64,000 bases of DNA from positions 62,001 to 126,000 of the forward strand of contig CAYTPW010000006.1 in NCBI GenBank assembly GCA_964439935.1, written 5' to 3'. Source of the DNA: JABMQW01 sp964439935. GTDB taxonomy: Bacteria; Fidelibacterota; Marinisomatia; Marinisomatales; TCS56. Positions within the stretch are counted from its first letter, which is position 1. The number at the start of each line of letters is the position of its first letter. A model generated the notes under the pieces. It saw only the letters and a list, made by a program, of their open reading frames with translations. It was not told the DNA's origin and ran no database searches. A program made the position numbers and the translations under genes. This document shows, piece after piece, positions 9,814 through 17,792 of the stretch.

Positions 9814-11919
9814 TCATTTCAACAGCAGCATTTTACCAGTCGCATAAAAATCGCCTGCTCTTAAGTGATAGAAGTAAATACCCGCACTGACCGATTCACC
9901 AGCCTCATTGGTGGAATTCCAGCTAATCGAATGGTGGCCGGATTCCTGAGACCTGTTGACCAGCGTTTTTACTGTATTTCCCAAAACATCGTATATCGTC
10001 AATTTTACTTGAGCCTGTTCCGGCAGACTGTAGGTCAAAGTACTGCTGGGATTAAATGGATTAGGATAATTCTGATGTAAGGCAAATTCAACCGGTGGTG
10101 TTGTTATGTGCTCATTATCTGTTGCTACTGATGGATCATGTACTGTTATCTCAACAACGGATTCCCACGGTACGCCATAAGAATCAGAAGTACTAATCCT
10201 TAAGCCAAATTGATGCTGGTCTGGACAAGCTGCGGAGACTTCAATCACAAATGCAGCCAAAACTTCCTGGATTGAATCCGGTTGTATGGGTTGTAATGCC
10301 TGGGTACTATCAACCAGTGTAATGTAGGAGTCATCGATTTGTATATTCACATTAATGTCATTTGAAACCTGTACTCCTAAATTTGTTACTTCAAAGCCTA
10401 ATTCAATCTGTTCACCACTGTTCCAGTTTCCGTCATTATTACCCGCGCTGTTGCCGATGGAATCATCGTCGATGGTTAATGCCGTTACCGGTAAAATTGA
10501 CAGGGGTTCCAACCAAACAGCGACATCGGTCCAGCCATTACTGACTGGGATATTGGTCAGGCTATCATTCATAAAACCAGGGGCTTGAATCTCGAGTGTA
10601 AAACTGCCCGGGGATGTAAATCGATTAAACCGTCCATATTCGGATTCTGTCATCCTTGGAGTCATACCGGGATCCCAATATTCACTGATTTTAACTTGAG
10701 CGACAACAGCAGAGCTGTCAAAATTCGAAAAAATATGCCCTCGAATGCCGGGTCCAATGAAGCTGCGTTCCAATACATACATTGCACCGTCTAGATTGTC
10801 AGCCGCTACCTGTTGGGCGATGGCAAACTCCGGCACAAATTCAATCCCGGTTTCAACCAGCATCTCGAATACTCCGATTTTTTCATAGGCCCAGTAATAA
10901 CTCATGGGTGCTTCTTCCCAACTGCCGCCTAGAGAATAGTGGCCGGTTCCATCCTGTTGCGGTAGCCGATTTGCCATCTGTTGGGCAAAATCGTTGATCA
11001 AGGCGGTTTCACCGACGGCATGATTGTTTATACCACTTTTATAGTAAATTATTTCACCATAAGAATGATAAGTGATCCCGGCAATTGGTCGCAGATACTC
11101 AACCCACTGTTTTTTGGCACGCACCTCAGATTCGGAGAATGGATAAGGGCCTTTATAAACCCAGCTGTCAGGATCAGGGGAGCCGGACATTGACGTTTCC
11201 CAGGCCGAATCATAATTACGATTCAAGTCCACCCCGTCATAGACATAATCAAATTGACCGTTTTCATTATTATCGCGCTGATTCTTGCGCCACCAAGGAT
11301 AATCGCTGGTTTCTTCGATGAAATATATATAGCCATCCGTATTCAAAATTGGCACTATCCAGATTTCCATTTCGTTGATAATTTGCGCAATTGTAGTATC
11401 CAGGACGTAATTATTCAAGAGATGATCAGTTAACACCATACAGCTCATCATTCCCATAGGTTCCCGGGCATGGTGAACACCATCGATCCAAACCACCGTT
11501 TCATCTTCCCGCTCTGTCGGATTATCGGAAATTTTGATCCCATAGATCGGATTATGATGACGCGTACTTTCGCCAATTTCCACGATTTCAGTAATATTTG
11601 GAAAAGAAGTATGATAAGCATTCAATAATAGATTTATTTCATCGTAGCTCTGATAATCTGGAACTCTCACATTAGAGAGAAGTCGGATCACCTGATGCTG
11701 TACACCAGTCTGTACAAGTCGATCAATAGTGCCTTGATCGGCAACAATTTCAACCGTATTCCCGAAGCCTTCGTTAACTGCATCAAGGTTTAGATCATTG
11801 ATTAAAGTGCTGGTACTGCGTGAATCCGCTACAATTTCGACAATATAAAATTGACCCGCACTGATTGTTGGTATCAAACCCAACAACAATATCGCTGCTA
11901 ATAAACAGTTTTTTTTCAC
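9814..11919 (-). CDS. Secreted M14 zinc carboxypeptidase with C-terminal sorting domain
   Basis: The 701-residue protein has a signal peptide (first 21 residues, ending ISAG) and an M14 carboxypeptidase domain (about 85-390). The zinc-binding HxxE is in WIDGVHHAREPMGM, the substrate-binding region is DGVDLNRNYDSAWE, the third zinc His is in ITYHSYGEIIYY, and the catalytic Glu is in FEMLVETGIEF. A carboxypeptidase regulatory-like fold (GIRGHIFSNFDSSAVV onward) and a beta-sandwich follow. The last about 85 residues (HQNYPNPFNPSSTLTYSLPE to GKMLLLK) are a Por/FlgD-like sorting domain, so it is predicted to be secreted or surface anchored. Carboxypeptidase T-like hydrolysis of peptides outside the cell is the likely role. 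Confidence 0.93.
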   Translation of the reverse strand: MKKNCLLAAILLLGLIPTISAGQFYIVEIVADSRSTSTLINDLNLDAVNEGFGNTVEIVADQGTIDRLVQTGVQHQVIRLLSNVRVPDYQSYDEINLLLNAYHTSFPNITEIVEIGESTRHHNPIYGIKISDNPTEREDETVVWIDGVHHAREPMGMMSCMVLTDHLLNNYVLDTTIAQIINEMEIWIVPILNTDGYIYFIEETSDYPWWRKNQRDNNENGQFDYVYDGVDLNRNYDSAWETSMSGSPDPDSWVYKGPYPFSESEVRAKKQWVEYLRPIAGITYHSYGEIIYYKSGINNHAVGETALINDFAQQMANRLPQQDGTGHYSLGGSWEEAPMSYYWAYEKIGVFEMLVETGIEFVPEFAIAQQVAADNLDGAMYVLERSFIGPGIRGHIFSNFDSSAVVAQVKISEYWDPGMTPRMTESEYGRFNRFTSPGSFTLEIQAPGFMNDSLTNIPVSNGWTDVAVWLEPLSILPVTALTIDDDSIGNSAGNNDGNWNSGEQIELGFEVTNLGVQVSNDINVNIQIDDSYITLVDSTQALQPIQPDSIQEVLAAFVIEVSAACPDQHQFGLRISTSDSYGVPWESVVEITVHDPSVATDNEHITTPPVEFALHQNYPNPFNPSSTLTYSLPEQAQVKLTIYDVLGNTVKTLVNRSQESGHHSISWNSTNEAGESVSAGIYFYHLRAGDFYATGKMLLLK

Positions 11920-12081
11920 ACAGACCTCGCTTTAAGTATTCTTTAAGTTATTTTCCAGGTAACAGTTGATCGCCTATCTGTAATTTAAACAGCTTTATTA
12001 AACTGCACCTGATTTTTCACGATTTGTTCTTATCGTTACGATCAGATTAAGTTTTGAACCGGTAAATGGGATAGATTTCAA

Positions 12082-12630
12082 ATGGGAAAGCTGGTTATAT
12101 TTATAATCTTAAGCGTTCCGCTGGTTGCGGTTTCACACCGAGCGCTATTAAAACCTTCCAGCCATGGGTTTTATCGCTGGTTTGCCTGGGAAGGCATATT
12201 GTGGCTGGCACTCAATAATTATATCTACTGGTTTGACAATCCACTGAGCGTCAACCAGCTTGTGGCCTGGGCCTGCCTGATCTATTCAGCGTTGCTGCTG
12301 ATCAGTGGATTCAAGATCATGCACCAACAGGGACTACAACAAAAGGCCAGGAAAGATCCAACTCTGTACCAATTTGAAAAGACCACCAATCTGATTAAAA
12401 CAGGAATTTTTAAATATGTGCGCCATCCCCTCTATGGTTCATTATTATTTCTTAATTGGGGGATCTGTCTGAAGTATATTCGCTACGACCTGATTCTGGT
12501 GGCTATATTGGTCAGCCTTTTTTTATACGCAACGGCAAAAATCGAAGAGCGTGAGAACCAGGCATTTTTCGGTGACAAATATTCAGATTATATGCGGCGC
12601 AGTAAAATGTTTATTCCTTTTCTTTTTTAA
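12082..12630 (+). CDS. Isoprenylcysteine methyltransferase-like (ICMT/PEMT) membrane protein
   Basis: This 182-residue membrane protein has about four or five hydrophobic helices. The C-terminal half carries the ICMT/PEMT signature: GIFKYVRHPLYGSLLFLNWG (SAM-binding region with RHPLY) followed by KIEEREN and a second motif KYSDYMRRSKMFIPF. Bacterial members methylate small or lipid substrates with S-adenosylmethionine in the membrane; substrates of most are unknown. GGGAT upstream of the ATG at 12082 may serve as ribosome binding site. It is transcribed away from the M14 peptidase gene and is probably monocistronic, with an inverted repeat downstream at 12662-12738. Confidence 0.82.
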   Translation: MGKLVIFIILSVPLVAVSHRALLKPSSHGFYRWFAWEGILWLALNNYIYWFDNPLSVNQLVAWACLIYSALLLISGFKIMHQQGLQQKARKDPTLYQFEKTTNLIKTGIFKYVRHPLYGSLLFLNWGICLKYIRYDLILVAILVSLFLYATAKIEERENQAFFGDKYSDYMRRSKMFIPFLF

Positions 12631-12661
12631 TCCTACCAAGTGAATAATATTCCGAACAGCC

Positions 12662-12738
12662 ACGGTCAGGGTCGGTTGGAGGATTTATATACGTAAGATG
12701 TCGGGGCTTCGTCGTGTAGTAAACCGACCCGTAACCGT
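12662..12738. repeat. Intergenic inverted repeat (dispersed-palindrome type)
   Basis: The left arm ACGGTCAGGGTCGGTT (12662-12677) pairs with the right arm AACCGACCCGTAACCGT (12722-12738) with nine consecutive matching bases and a slightly offset outer part. The loop of about 44 bases includes ATGTCGGGGCTTCG, similar to the GTCGGG/CCCGAC palindromes that occur in many copies in other bacterial genomes. It occupies the 314-base gap between two plus-strand genes (12631-12944). Nothing else is evident in that gap. A terminator role is possible but there is no T-run. Confidence 0.5.
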
Positions 12739-12944
12739 AACTGTTTATTAAAATTCTCATACAGGCATCAGCGATTTATTGAGGATAGAATCTTTATTTG
12801 ATACCTTGATCATAGGAAATATTACCTTGCCGGAACGTAGCGATCTGTCTGGCTGGCGACAAAACCAGGAATAAATAAAAATCGAATAACCGGAACCTGG
12901 AAATGCAGTGAAGTGTATATTCAATAAACGATTGCGGGGCAAAA

Positions 12945-13346
12945 ATGAAGAATAAAATCTTTTTATTTATACTGCTTATCGGATTGGTATTGATTCCAAT
13001 AGCACTTGCTGATAATCCGCGCTTTGCCGACCTTACCACCGATTCCCTGGGCTACATTACGATTGATGCTTATAACACTATAGGAGAACCTGAATCAAAA
13101 ACAATCAATGATTGTAAGCAGATAAAACAGATCGTTGATTTTCTCCAGGGTATGGATCTGATCGACTACTCTGATTCCGATACCAGCTATCCGCTTGACC
13201 GGAACGCCTGGCTGTATCATATTTCATTGAATGGCTATTTCAATAAAATCTACTTGTTTGAAAACAGTACGTTTATCGGTAAATCGGTCTATGGAATCAA
13301 GCCGGAAATCGTGGCTGAATTCCGGCGCCTCTATAATGAATTATAA
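12945..13346 (+). CDS. Small secreted protein of unknown function
   Basis: This 133-residue protein starts at an ATG preceded by GCGGGG. It has a clear signal peptide (MKNKIFLFILLIGLVLIPIA, cleavage probably after LA at about 22). The mature part of about 110 residues is mixed alpha/beta with no Cys pair and no recognised family motif. Features include DCKQIKQIVDFLQGMDLIDY and a C-terminal KPEIVAEFRRLYNEL helix. It lies just before the convergent BMC operon but is on the opposite strand, so no functional link is implied. Confidence 0.65.
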   Translation: MKNKIFLFILLIGLVLIPIALADNPRFADLTTDSLGYITIDAYNTIGEPESKTINDCKQIKQIVDFLQGMDLIDYSDSDTSYPLDRNAWLYHISLNGYFNKIYLFENSTFIGKSVYGIKPEIVAEFRRLYNEL

Positions 13347-13409
13347 ATAAATAACAGGCAGCTAATGAATAATCGCTATTTGTTATGTCAACCTGGGGAC
13401 TGCTGTTTG

Positions 13410-13468
13410 TTTTTGCTACCGCCAGTACCCACCGAAGTCGGAATGCTAATCAAGTACTGCAGCAAAAA
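13410..13468. repeat. Imperfect inverted repeat between convergent genes
   Basis: TTTTTGCT (13410-13417) pairs with AGCAAAAA (13461-13468). Inside it CAGTAC pairs with GTACTG, and an inner CCGA/TCGG hairpin sits at the tip. The structure lies between the 3' ends of the small secreted protein gene (plus) and the BMC operon (minus). It could be a bidirectional transcription end signal or an mRNA-stabilising stem, but lacks a T-run after the stem on either strand. Confidence 0.35.
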
Positions 13469-13501
13469 TCCTGAGAAATAAGTGCGGGAAACACTAAAAA
13501 A

Positions 13502-13777
13502 TTAATTATTTAGATGGCCAAACTCATCCACCACACCCACAATAATCGACCGGATCGGGCCCATGGGGTCGTCCACCACCTGACGAGCGGAATTACCCTC
13601 GTCGATCACCAGCACTGTTTCACCGGCACCACTGTCCGCCCAGTCCACGGCAATTACATAGTCACCGGTGGGTTTACCGTCCAGAGTCAGCTTGTCAACC
13701 ACTAGCAGGCGGCGATTCTCATAAAATTTATGATTGATCGTGGAATGGATCGTTCCACAAACGCGCCCCAGAATCAT
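13502..13777 (-). CDS. BMC pentamer vertex protein (EutN/CcmL family), copy 3
   Basis: The 91-residue protein belongs to the EutN/CcmL (Pfam BMC-P) family, whose pentamers cap the vertices of polyhedral microcompartments. Diagnostic segments are the opening ILGRVCGTIHSTINH, the mid-part GDYVIAVDWADSGAGETVLVIDEGNSAR (the G-x-G-E and SAR motifs), and the end IIVGVVDEFGHL. It is the last gene of the operon, and its ATG overlaps the stop of the preceding pentamer gene by 4 bases (ATGA), indicating translational coupling. It differs strongly from the other two pentamer proteins of the locus, so the three probably occupy distinct or mixed vertices. Confidence 0.93.
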   Translation of the reverse strand: MILGRVCGTIHSTINHKFYENRRLLVVDKLTLDGKPTGDYVIAVDWADSGAGETVLVIDEGNSARQVVDDPMGPIRSIIVGVVDEFGHLNN

Positions 13778-14058
13778 GCTCCCTCCGGATCATATAATTC
13801 AACATTATCGACAATCCCCACCACGGCATGGTCCACTGGAACGAACCAGGGATCCATAGCCAGGGCGGCTTCGCGGCTGCTCTCATAATACACCAGCTCG
13901 TCTGGTCCAGCCATGCGGGTACAATCAGCTGCTATTACCGGTGATTTGATCGGCTTTCGGTGCTTATCCAATGGTTGCATCACCAGCATTGGAACTCCAT
14001 CCAGCCCATCATATATCACGCAGGGGGTTAGGGTACCAATAATTTTACCAAGCTTCAT
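13774..14058 (-). CDS. BMC pentamer vertex protein (EutN/CcmL family), copy 2
   Basis: This 94-residue EutN/CcmL-type protein starts KLGKIIGTLTPCVIYDGLDG and contains the family core VIAADCTRMAGPDELVYYESSREAALAM and VDHAVVGIVDNVELY. The usual GxGE turn is GPDE here and the usual SAR is SRE, so it is the most divergent of the three pentamer proteins. Its ATG overlaps the stop of the tandem shell protein gene by 4 bases, and its own stop overlaps the next pentamer gene by 4 bases. All three are therefore likely translated in fixed ratio. Confidence 0.9.
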   Translation of the reverse strand: MKLGKIIGTLTPCVIYDGLDGVPMLVMQPLDKHRKPIKSPVIAADCTRMAGPDELVYYESSREAALAMDPWFVPVDHAVVGIVDNVELYDPEGA

Positions 14059-14834
14059 TCACTATCCGCTAATTTATCAAGACTAGCTTTTGAAAAATAG
14101 GTTGTGGCATCTATTTGGGCGGCCATTTCCGGGTGCAGATTGGGAATGATTGTTTCGCGCAGCCAGTTTTCGGCGCTGGTGCAGGCTTCCCGGGCGATGT
14201 TTACAGCCGCTTCCACTTCATGAAGCTGGCCATTAAAAATTGTAAATGCCTTGCCGCCAATATCATCCGCCAAGCGGAGCTCTACGATATTGACAATCGC
14301 ACCTTTCACACCAGCATCAGCGGACCGCAAAGTTGCGGCTACAGTATAGGTTTCACAGATGCCCAGCGCCTGCGGTTTACATTCACGGCGCGTACCCAGG
14401 GCAGCATCATGGACCTGTTCATGAACCACCGGCAGGATCACCGAATCAACCACCTGGGTGCCACCAGCCAGCAAGCCCTCGGCAAAGGCTTCTTCCACTG
14501 CACCGACAGTACCACCAATCAAGATCAGGTATTTGCCATTATGGACCGTACCCGATTTAATAACCGCGATCGACGCCCGCTTGATCATGGAATCGCCACC
14601 GTGAATGCCGGAGGTAACACTGGAATATTCGATCAAGGCAATGGCGGGATAGCGTTTATCACTGACCTGAAGCTGGGGATCAGGCTCAGAAGGCTGCGAT
14701 CCAGCCTTTTCGATTAATCCTTCCGATTCGTCCGCTTTGGGTATTATTACTTCCGAGACTGTGGGTTCAGTAGCCTTTTTTTGGGCTGCCTTTTGCCGCC
14801 TCAATTCTCCGGGAGTTGGTTTCTTTTGACTCAT
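14055..14834 (-). CDS. Tandem-domain BMC shell protein (BMC-T) with charged N-terminal tail
   Basis: The 259-residue protein has two BMC folds in tandem: about residues 60-150 (YPAIALIEYSSVTSGIHGGD onward) and 155-240 (ALGICETYTVAATLRSADAG onward). Such proteins form pseudohexameric trimers in the shell, some stacking in pairs with gated pores. The second half contains VELRLADDIGGKAFTIFNG, typical of the double-stacking type seen in Haliangium. Before the first domain is a tail of about 58 residues, first basic (RRQKAAQKKA), then acidic and Ser/Pro-rich, which is unusual and is discussed as a finding. The gene begins 46 bases after the aldehyde dehydrogenase stop. Confidence 0.9.
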   Translation of the reverse strand: MSQKKPTPGELRRQKAAQKKATEPTVSEVIIPKADESEGLIEKAGSQPSEPDPQLQVSDKRYPAIALIEYSSVTSGIHGGDSMIKRASIAVIKSGTVHNGKYLILIGGTVGAVEEAFAEGLLAGGTQVVDSVILPVVHEQVHDAALGTRRECKPQALGICETYTVAATLRSADAGVKGAIVNIVELRLADDIGGKAFTIFNGQLHEVEAAVNIAREACTSAENWLRETIIPNLHPEMAAQIDATTYFSKASLDKLADSE

Positions 14835-14880
14835 GATTTGCTCGTTATTGGTCAGTGGTCATTATGAAATTGACATCTGA

Positions 14881-16335
14881 TTATACTATTCTGAAGTGAT
14901 CCACCAGCACACAGCGCCGTTCCCGTGAAAAACTCAGGGGATTAGTGATACCTTCGCCGGTGGGGCTAGCAATCGAAAAAGAGCAGTAACCTTCGCCATT
15001 GTAACCCAATCCCGCCAGAGAAGGACCGTTCTTAACGAAAATACTGCAATTCATAACTCGTGCCATTCGACTCAGGCTATCCAGGTTACGTGAGTGCATG
15101 ACCGCCGTGTGTCCATAGCCATGTTCCGCTTCCCGTGCCAGATCGATGGCCTGGTCGACATCCGGCATGGTCACAAACGGAATAATCGGCATCATCTGCT
15201 CGGTCCAAACCAAGGGATGGTGCTGTTCCACCGGTGCAACCGCTAACCTGATGTGCTCATCAACCTTGAGACCGATCTTCGCCAGGATTTCCTGGACATT
15301 CTTGCCGATCAGTTCCTTATTCATTACCGCCGACTGACGGGGACCGCGCATTTCTGCGAATATAATTGCTTCCAATTCTTTTACCTGATGCTCTTTCAGA
15401 ACGTAGGCATCATAACGCAGGAGGGCTGACAATAATTGTGGTGCCACGGCTTCCACAACGAAAATTTCTTTTTCCAAGATGCATATCAGATTATTATCCA
15501 TCGATGCGCCCTGGACAATGCTGCGGGCGGCTTTTTCGATATCGGCCGTTTCATCTACTACAACCGGTGGATTTCCGGGACCAGCACAGACAGCCCGTTT
15601 ACCGCTGGTCATAGCCGCTTTAACCACTGCTGCACCGCCAGTCACCACCAGCAATCTGATTCCCGGGTGTTGCATCAATTCCTGAGCACTCGCAATTGTG
15701 GGTTCGGTAATTGTGGTTACCAGATTCGGCGGTCCATCAGCCTCGACGATAGCCTGATTCAATAATTCCACATTATAAATACTGACCTGCCTGGCAGAAG
15801 GATGTACATTAAATACCACCGCATTTCCGGCAGCCAGCATACCAATGGTATTACAGATGATCGTGGATGTCGGATTGGTACAAGGCGTGATCGAACCAAT
15901 TACTCCATAAGGGGCCCATTCCATCAGGGTCAGGCCGTGATCACCGGTCTTGGCCCAGGGTTTCAATATTTCTGTCCCGGGAGTCTTTTCGATTACCAGT
16001 TTATTCTTAATCAGTTTGTCGGATACCCTTCCCAGTCCAGTTTCGCTATGAGCCCGCCGAGCCAGATCATCATTATGATCCAGCATTTTCCGTCTGATCG
16101 ATGCGATGATATCATCCCGCTTGGACAGGGACATGCTATCCAGTTGAGCCTGAGCTTTAGCAGCGGCAGCCACTGCCAGCTCGATTGTCGCAAAGCTGCC
16201 AAGCCCCAATGTCTCAGCCACCTCAATTCCACCATGGGCAGTCGAGACGGATTGCGTGGTGACCGGTGCTTCCGCTACCCTTCGCGCCAGTTTAGCGGCA
16301 ATCCAGTCAACCTGTTCCTGGGTTAATTGTGCCAT
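14881..16335 (-). CDS. CoA-acylating aldehyde dehydrogenase of the microcompartment (PduP/EutE-like)
   Basis: The 484-residue enzyme matches the BMC aldehyde dehydrogenase family that converts an aldehyde, CoA and NAD+ to acyl-CoA and NADH. The segment CAGPGNPPVVVDETADIEKA (250-269) and the catalytic Cys285 in DNNLICILEKE are characteristic. The N-terminal 20 residues (LTQEQVDWIAAKLARRVAEA) form an amphipathic helix followed by a flexible Ser/Thr stretch, as expected for an encapsulation peptide that targets the enzyme to the shell interior. With the DeoC aldolase upstream, the natural substrate is most likely acetaldehyde from deoxyribose-5-phosphate. AGGA precedes the ATG. A 155-base gap with a palindromic repeat separates it from the preceding pentamer gene. 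Confidence 0.93.
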   Translation of the reverse strand: MAQLTQEQVDWIAAKLARRVAEAPVTTQSVSTAHGGIEVAETLGLGSFATIELAVAAAAKAQAQLDSMSLSKRDDIIASIRRKMLDHNDDLARRAHSETGLGRVSDKLIKNKLVIEKTPGTEILKPWAKTGDHGLTLMEWAPYGVIGSITPCTNPTSTIICNTIGMLAAGNAVVFNVHPSARQVSIYNVELLNQAIVEADGPPNLVTTITEPTIASAQELMQHPGIRLLVVTGGAAVVKAAMTSGKRAVCAGPGNPPVVVDETADIEKAARSIVQGASMDNNLICILEKEIFVVEAVAPQLLSALLRYDAYVLKEHQVKELEAIIFAEMRGPRQSAVMNKELIGKNVQEILAKIGLKVDEHIRLAVAPVEQHHPLVWTEQMMPIIPFVTMPDVDQAIDLAREAEHGYGHTAVMHSRNLDSLSRMARVMNCSIFVKNGPSLAGLGYNGEGYCSFSIASPTGEGITNPLSFSRERRCVLVDHFRIV

Positions 16336-16377
16336 TTCCTGTCCTTCAGCATGAAAATGAATAGTTTAACTATGGCT

Positions 16378-16473
16378 GTCATTCTGAATCCCGATCAGAA
16401 TCGGGATGTAAAATCTCTGGTATTTGCATAATTAACACCTTGGTCAGAGATCCGTCACTACGTTCAGGTTGAC
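16378..16473. repeat. Palindromic dispersed-type repeat inside the BMC operon
   Basis: The outer arms are GTCATTCTGAA (16378-16388) and TTCAGGTTGAC (16463-16473), matching at 9 of 11 positions. Inner matching parts are ATCTCTGG and its partner TCAGAGAT. Within the left arm ATCCCGAT-CAGA-ATCGGGAT is a perfect 8-bp hairpin (16388-16407). Elements with this GTCATTCTGA...CACTACGTTCAG...GAC outline recur in intergenic regions of many Bacteroidota-like genomes. It lies between the pentamer gene at 16491 and the aldehyde dehydrogenase gene, inside the transcription unit. Confidence 0.75.
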
Positions 16474-16490
16474 AAGACCGCGAGATTCAA

Positions 16491-16790
16491 CTAATCGTTC
16501 ACGCCCTTTTTATAGCGGATTTTTCCGCCGACTTCCCAGTTATCAACGATCGCCATTACCACCGCATCACAGGGGCGTTGATCGGTTTTTACCGTTTGTC
16601 GCGCGGAACTGCCGCTGGCATATAGGACCATTTCGCCTACTCCCGCATCGACGGCATCAGCGGCGACAACGAAGCCACCGCTGGAACTACCGTTAAGATC
16701 GACGTTTTGGAGCAACAGAAACTTGAGGCCCTCCATGCTCTGTTCTTTTTGAGTGGCTACCAGAGTACCCACTACTTTAGCCAGAACCAT
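16491..16790 (-). CDS. BMC pentamer vertex protein (EutN/CcmL family), copy 1
   Basis: This 99-residue protein is the most canonical EutN/CcmL member of the locus. It starts VLAKVVGTLVATQKEQSMEG and has FVVAADAVDAGVGEMVLYASGSSARQT, the G-x-G-E turn and GSSAR pentamer motif, then CDAVVMAIVDNWEV. It forms pentameric vertices that close the icosahedral shell. A strong AGGAGG lies 4 bases before the ATG. It follows the hexamer gene by 15 bases. The extra C-terminal tail (GGKIRYKKGVND) is basic. Confidence 0.95.
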   Translation of the reverse strand: MVLAKVVGTLVATQKEQSMEGLKFLLLQNVDLNGSSSGGFVVAADAVDAGVGEMVLYASGSSARQTVKTDQRPCDAVVMAIVDNWEVGGKIRYKKGVND

Positions 16791-16805
16791 ATTACCTCCT
16801 GAGTC

Positions 16806-17114
16806 CTATTCCTCGCTCAGTTTGGCTTTCGGGCGACCATCACGGCCGATCGGCATAATTGCGTCAACATTGCTGTGTGGACGGGCAATCACATGTACCG
16901 CTACAATTTCACCAACCCTGGCGGCACCGGCTTTACCGGCATCGCAGGCGGCTTTAACTGCGGCTACATCTCCACGTACAATTGCTGACACGTAACCACC
17001 ACCCGTTTTTTCGTAGGATACCAGCTCCACCTTAGCGGCTTTCACCATCGCATCGGCAGCTTCAACCACAGCGGGGAAACTGCGCGTTTCGATCATACCA
17101 AGTGCTTCTGCCAT
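16806..17114 (-). CDS. BMC hexamer shell protein (BMC-H)
   Basis: The protein is about 102 residues, a single BMC domain that forms the hexagonal tiles of the shell facets. It starts MAEALGMIETRSFPAVVEAA, with the pore loop region SYEKTGGGYVSAIVRGD and the ending IVAVHVIARPHSNVDAIMP, all typical of PduA/EutM-type proteins. An ATG two codons upstream (17120) directly touches the Shine-Dalgarno GGAGGA (17121-17126); the ATG at 17114, 6 bases from it, is the better start. Gly-rich TGGG at the pore suggests a small-molecule channel. It is the only single-domain hexamer gene in the locus, so it should be the main shell component. Confidence 0.96.
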   Translation of the reverse strand: MAEALGMIETRSFPAVVEAADAMVKAAKVELVSYEKTGGGYVSAIVRGDVAAVKAACDAGKAGAARVGEIVAVHVIARPHSNVDAIMPIGRDGRPKAKLSEE

Positions 17115-17151
17115 TTTCATTCCTCCAGTATTAAGTGTTGATAATAAATTT

Positions 17152-17775
17152 TTAGTTATTCTTTTCGACGCCGGTTATTTCTTTGATGCATTCAACAGCG
17201 GCTCGCCAGCCCACATCAATATCTCGTTCCTCACCGCCCAGATAGATACGGCCGAAACTGCCAAATGTCCGCACTTCCAGAATATTGATCTCCGCCGCCT
17301 TTTCAGCTTCATTGGCTGCCAGAGCCGCATAGGCTGCCGGCTGAACCTCCATCACAAACAGGGTCTCACCCGGAACAATCATATTACCATGTCGCATCCG
17401 GTTAATTAACTGGGTCTGATGATCATCAATATGCCGGATCACCTGCTGCGAGTAGATTTTCGGCTTCCAGCGCTGTTCTTCCTTCAAATCCAGTGCATCA
17501 AGTATGGCTTGACCGGCTTGGCGGACATCGGCCTGGGATTTAGAATGAATTTCCAGCATGCCGAACAGCCGTTCTACGATTTGCATTCCGGGGGTCACAT
17601 TTGTGGACTTCAGGGCAATATCAGTGATTCGGTTGATCTCGATCCCCGGCGATATTTCAACATAGAGCGAAGCCATGCCAGCTATCGGTAAAAATCCTTT
17701 TGCCACCGTACCTAAAAATGCTGCATACTGGGGTTGCAGGTTATCGAGAAAACAATAGGCGCGTAAATCGACCAC
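17152..17775 (-). CDS. Tandem-domain BMC shell protein (BMC-T, single-layer type)
   Basis: The 207-residue protein resembles the tandem shell proteins of the Haliangium and Planctomycetes-type compartments. The first fold includes ASLYVEISPGIEINRITDIALKSTNVTPG, and the second includes GETLFVMEVQPAAYAALAANEAEKAA and VRTFGSFGRIYLGG. These form pseudohexamers in the facets. The start is GTG at 17775, with AAGGAG at a good distance upstream. The gene follows the RpiB-DeoC fusion by 17 bases and precedes the hexamer gene. The FGSFGRIYLGG loop would line the pore in this family, by homology. Confidence 0.9.
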   Translation of the reverse strand: MVDLRAYCFLDNLQPQYAAFLGTVAKGFLPIAGMASLYVEISPGIEINRITDIALKSTNVTPGMQIVERLFGMLEIHSKSQADVRQAGQAILDALDLKEEQRWKPKIYSQQVIRHIDDHQTQLINRMRHGNMIVPGETLFVMEVQPAAYAALAANEAEKAAEINILEVRTFGSFGRIYLGGEERDIDVGWRAAVECIKEITGVEKNN

Positions 17776-17792
17776 AATCAGACTCCTTCAGA

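Noticed and set aside
13363..13479. Small plus-strand frame of 38 codons (MNNRYLLCQPGDCC onward)
   Set aside because: No ribosome binding site, no family, and most of it lies in an inverted repeat between convergent genes.
14115..14717. 200-residue open frame opposite the BMC-T gene
   Set aside because: Shadow of the shell gene; no recognisable domain and no start signal.
15802..16326. 174-residue open frame opposite the aldehyde dehydrogenase gene
   Set aside because: Shadow of the enzyme gene; composition and lack of a start signal do not support it.
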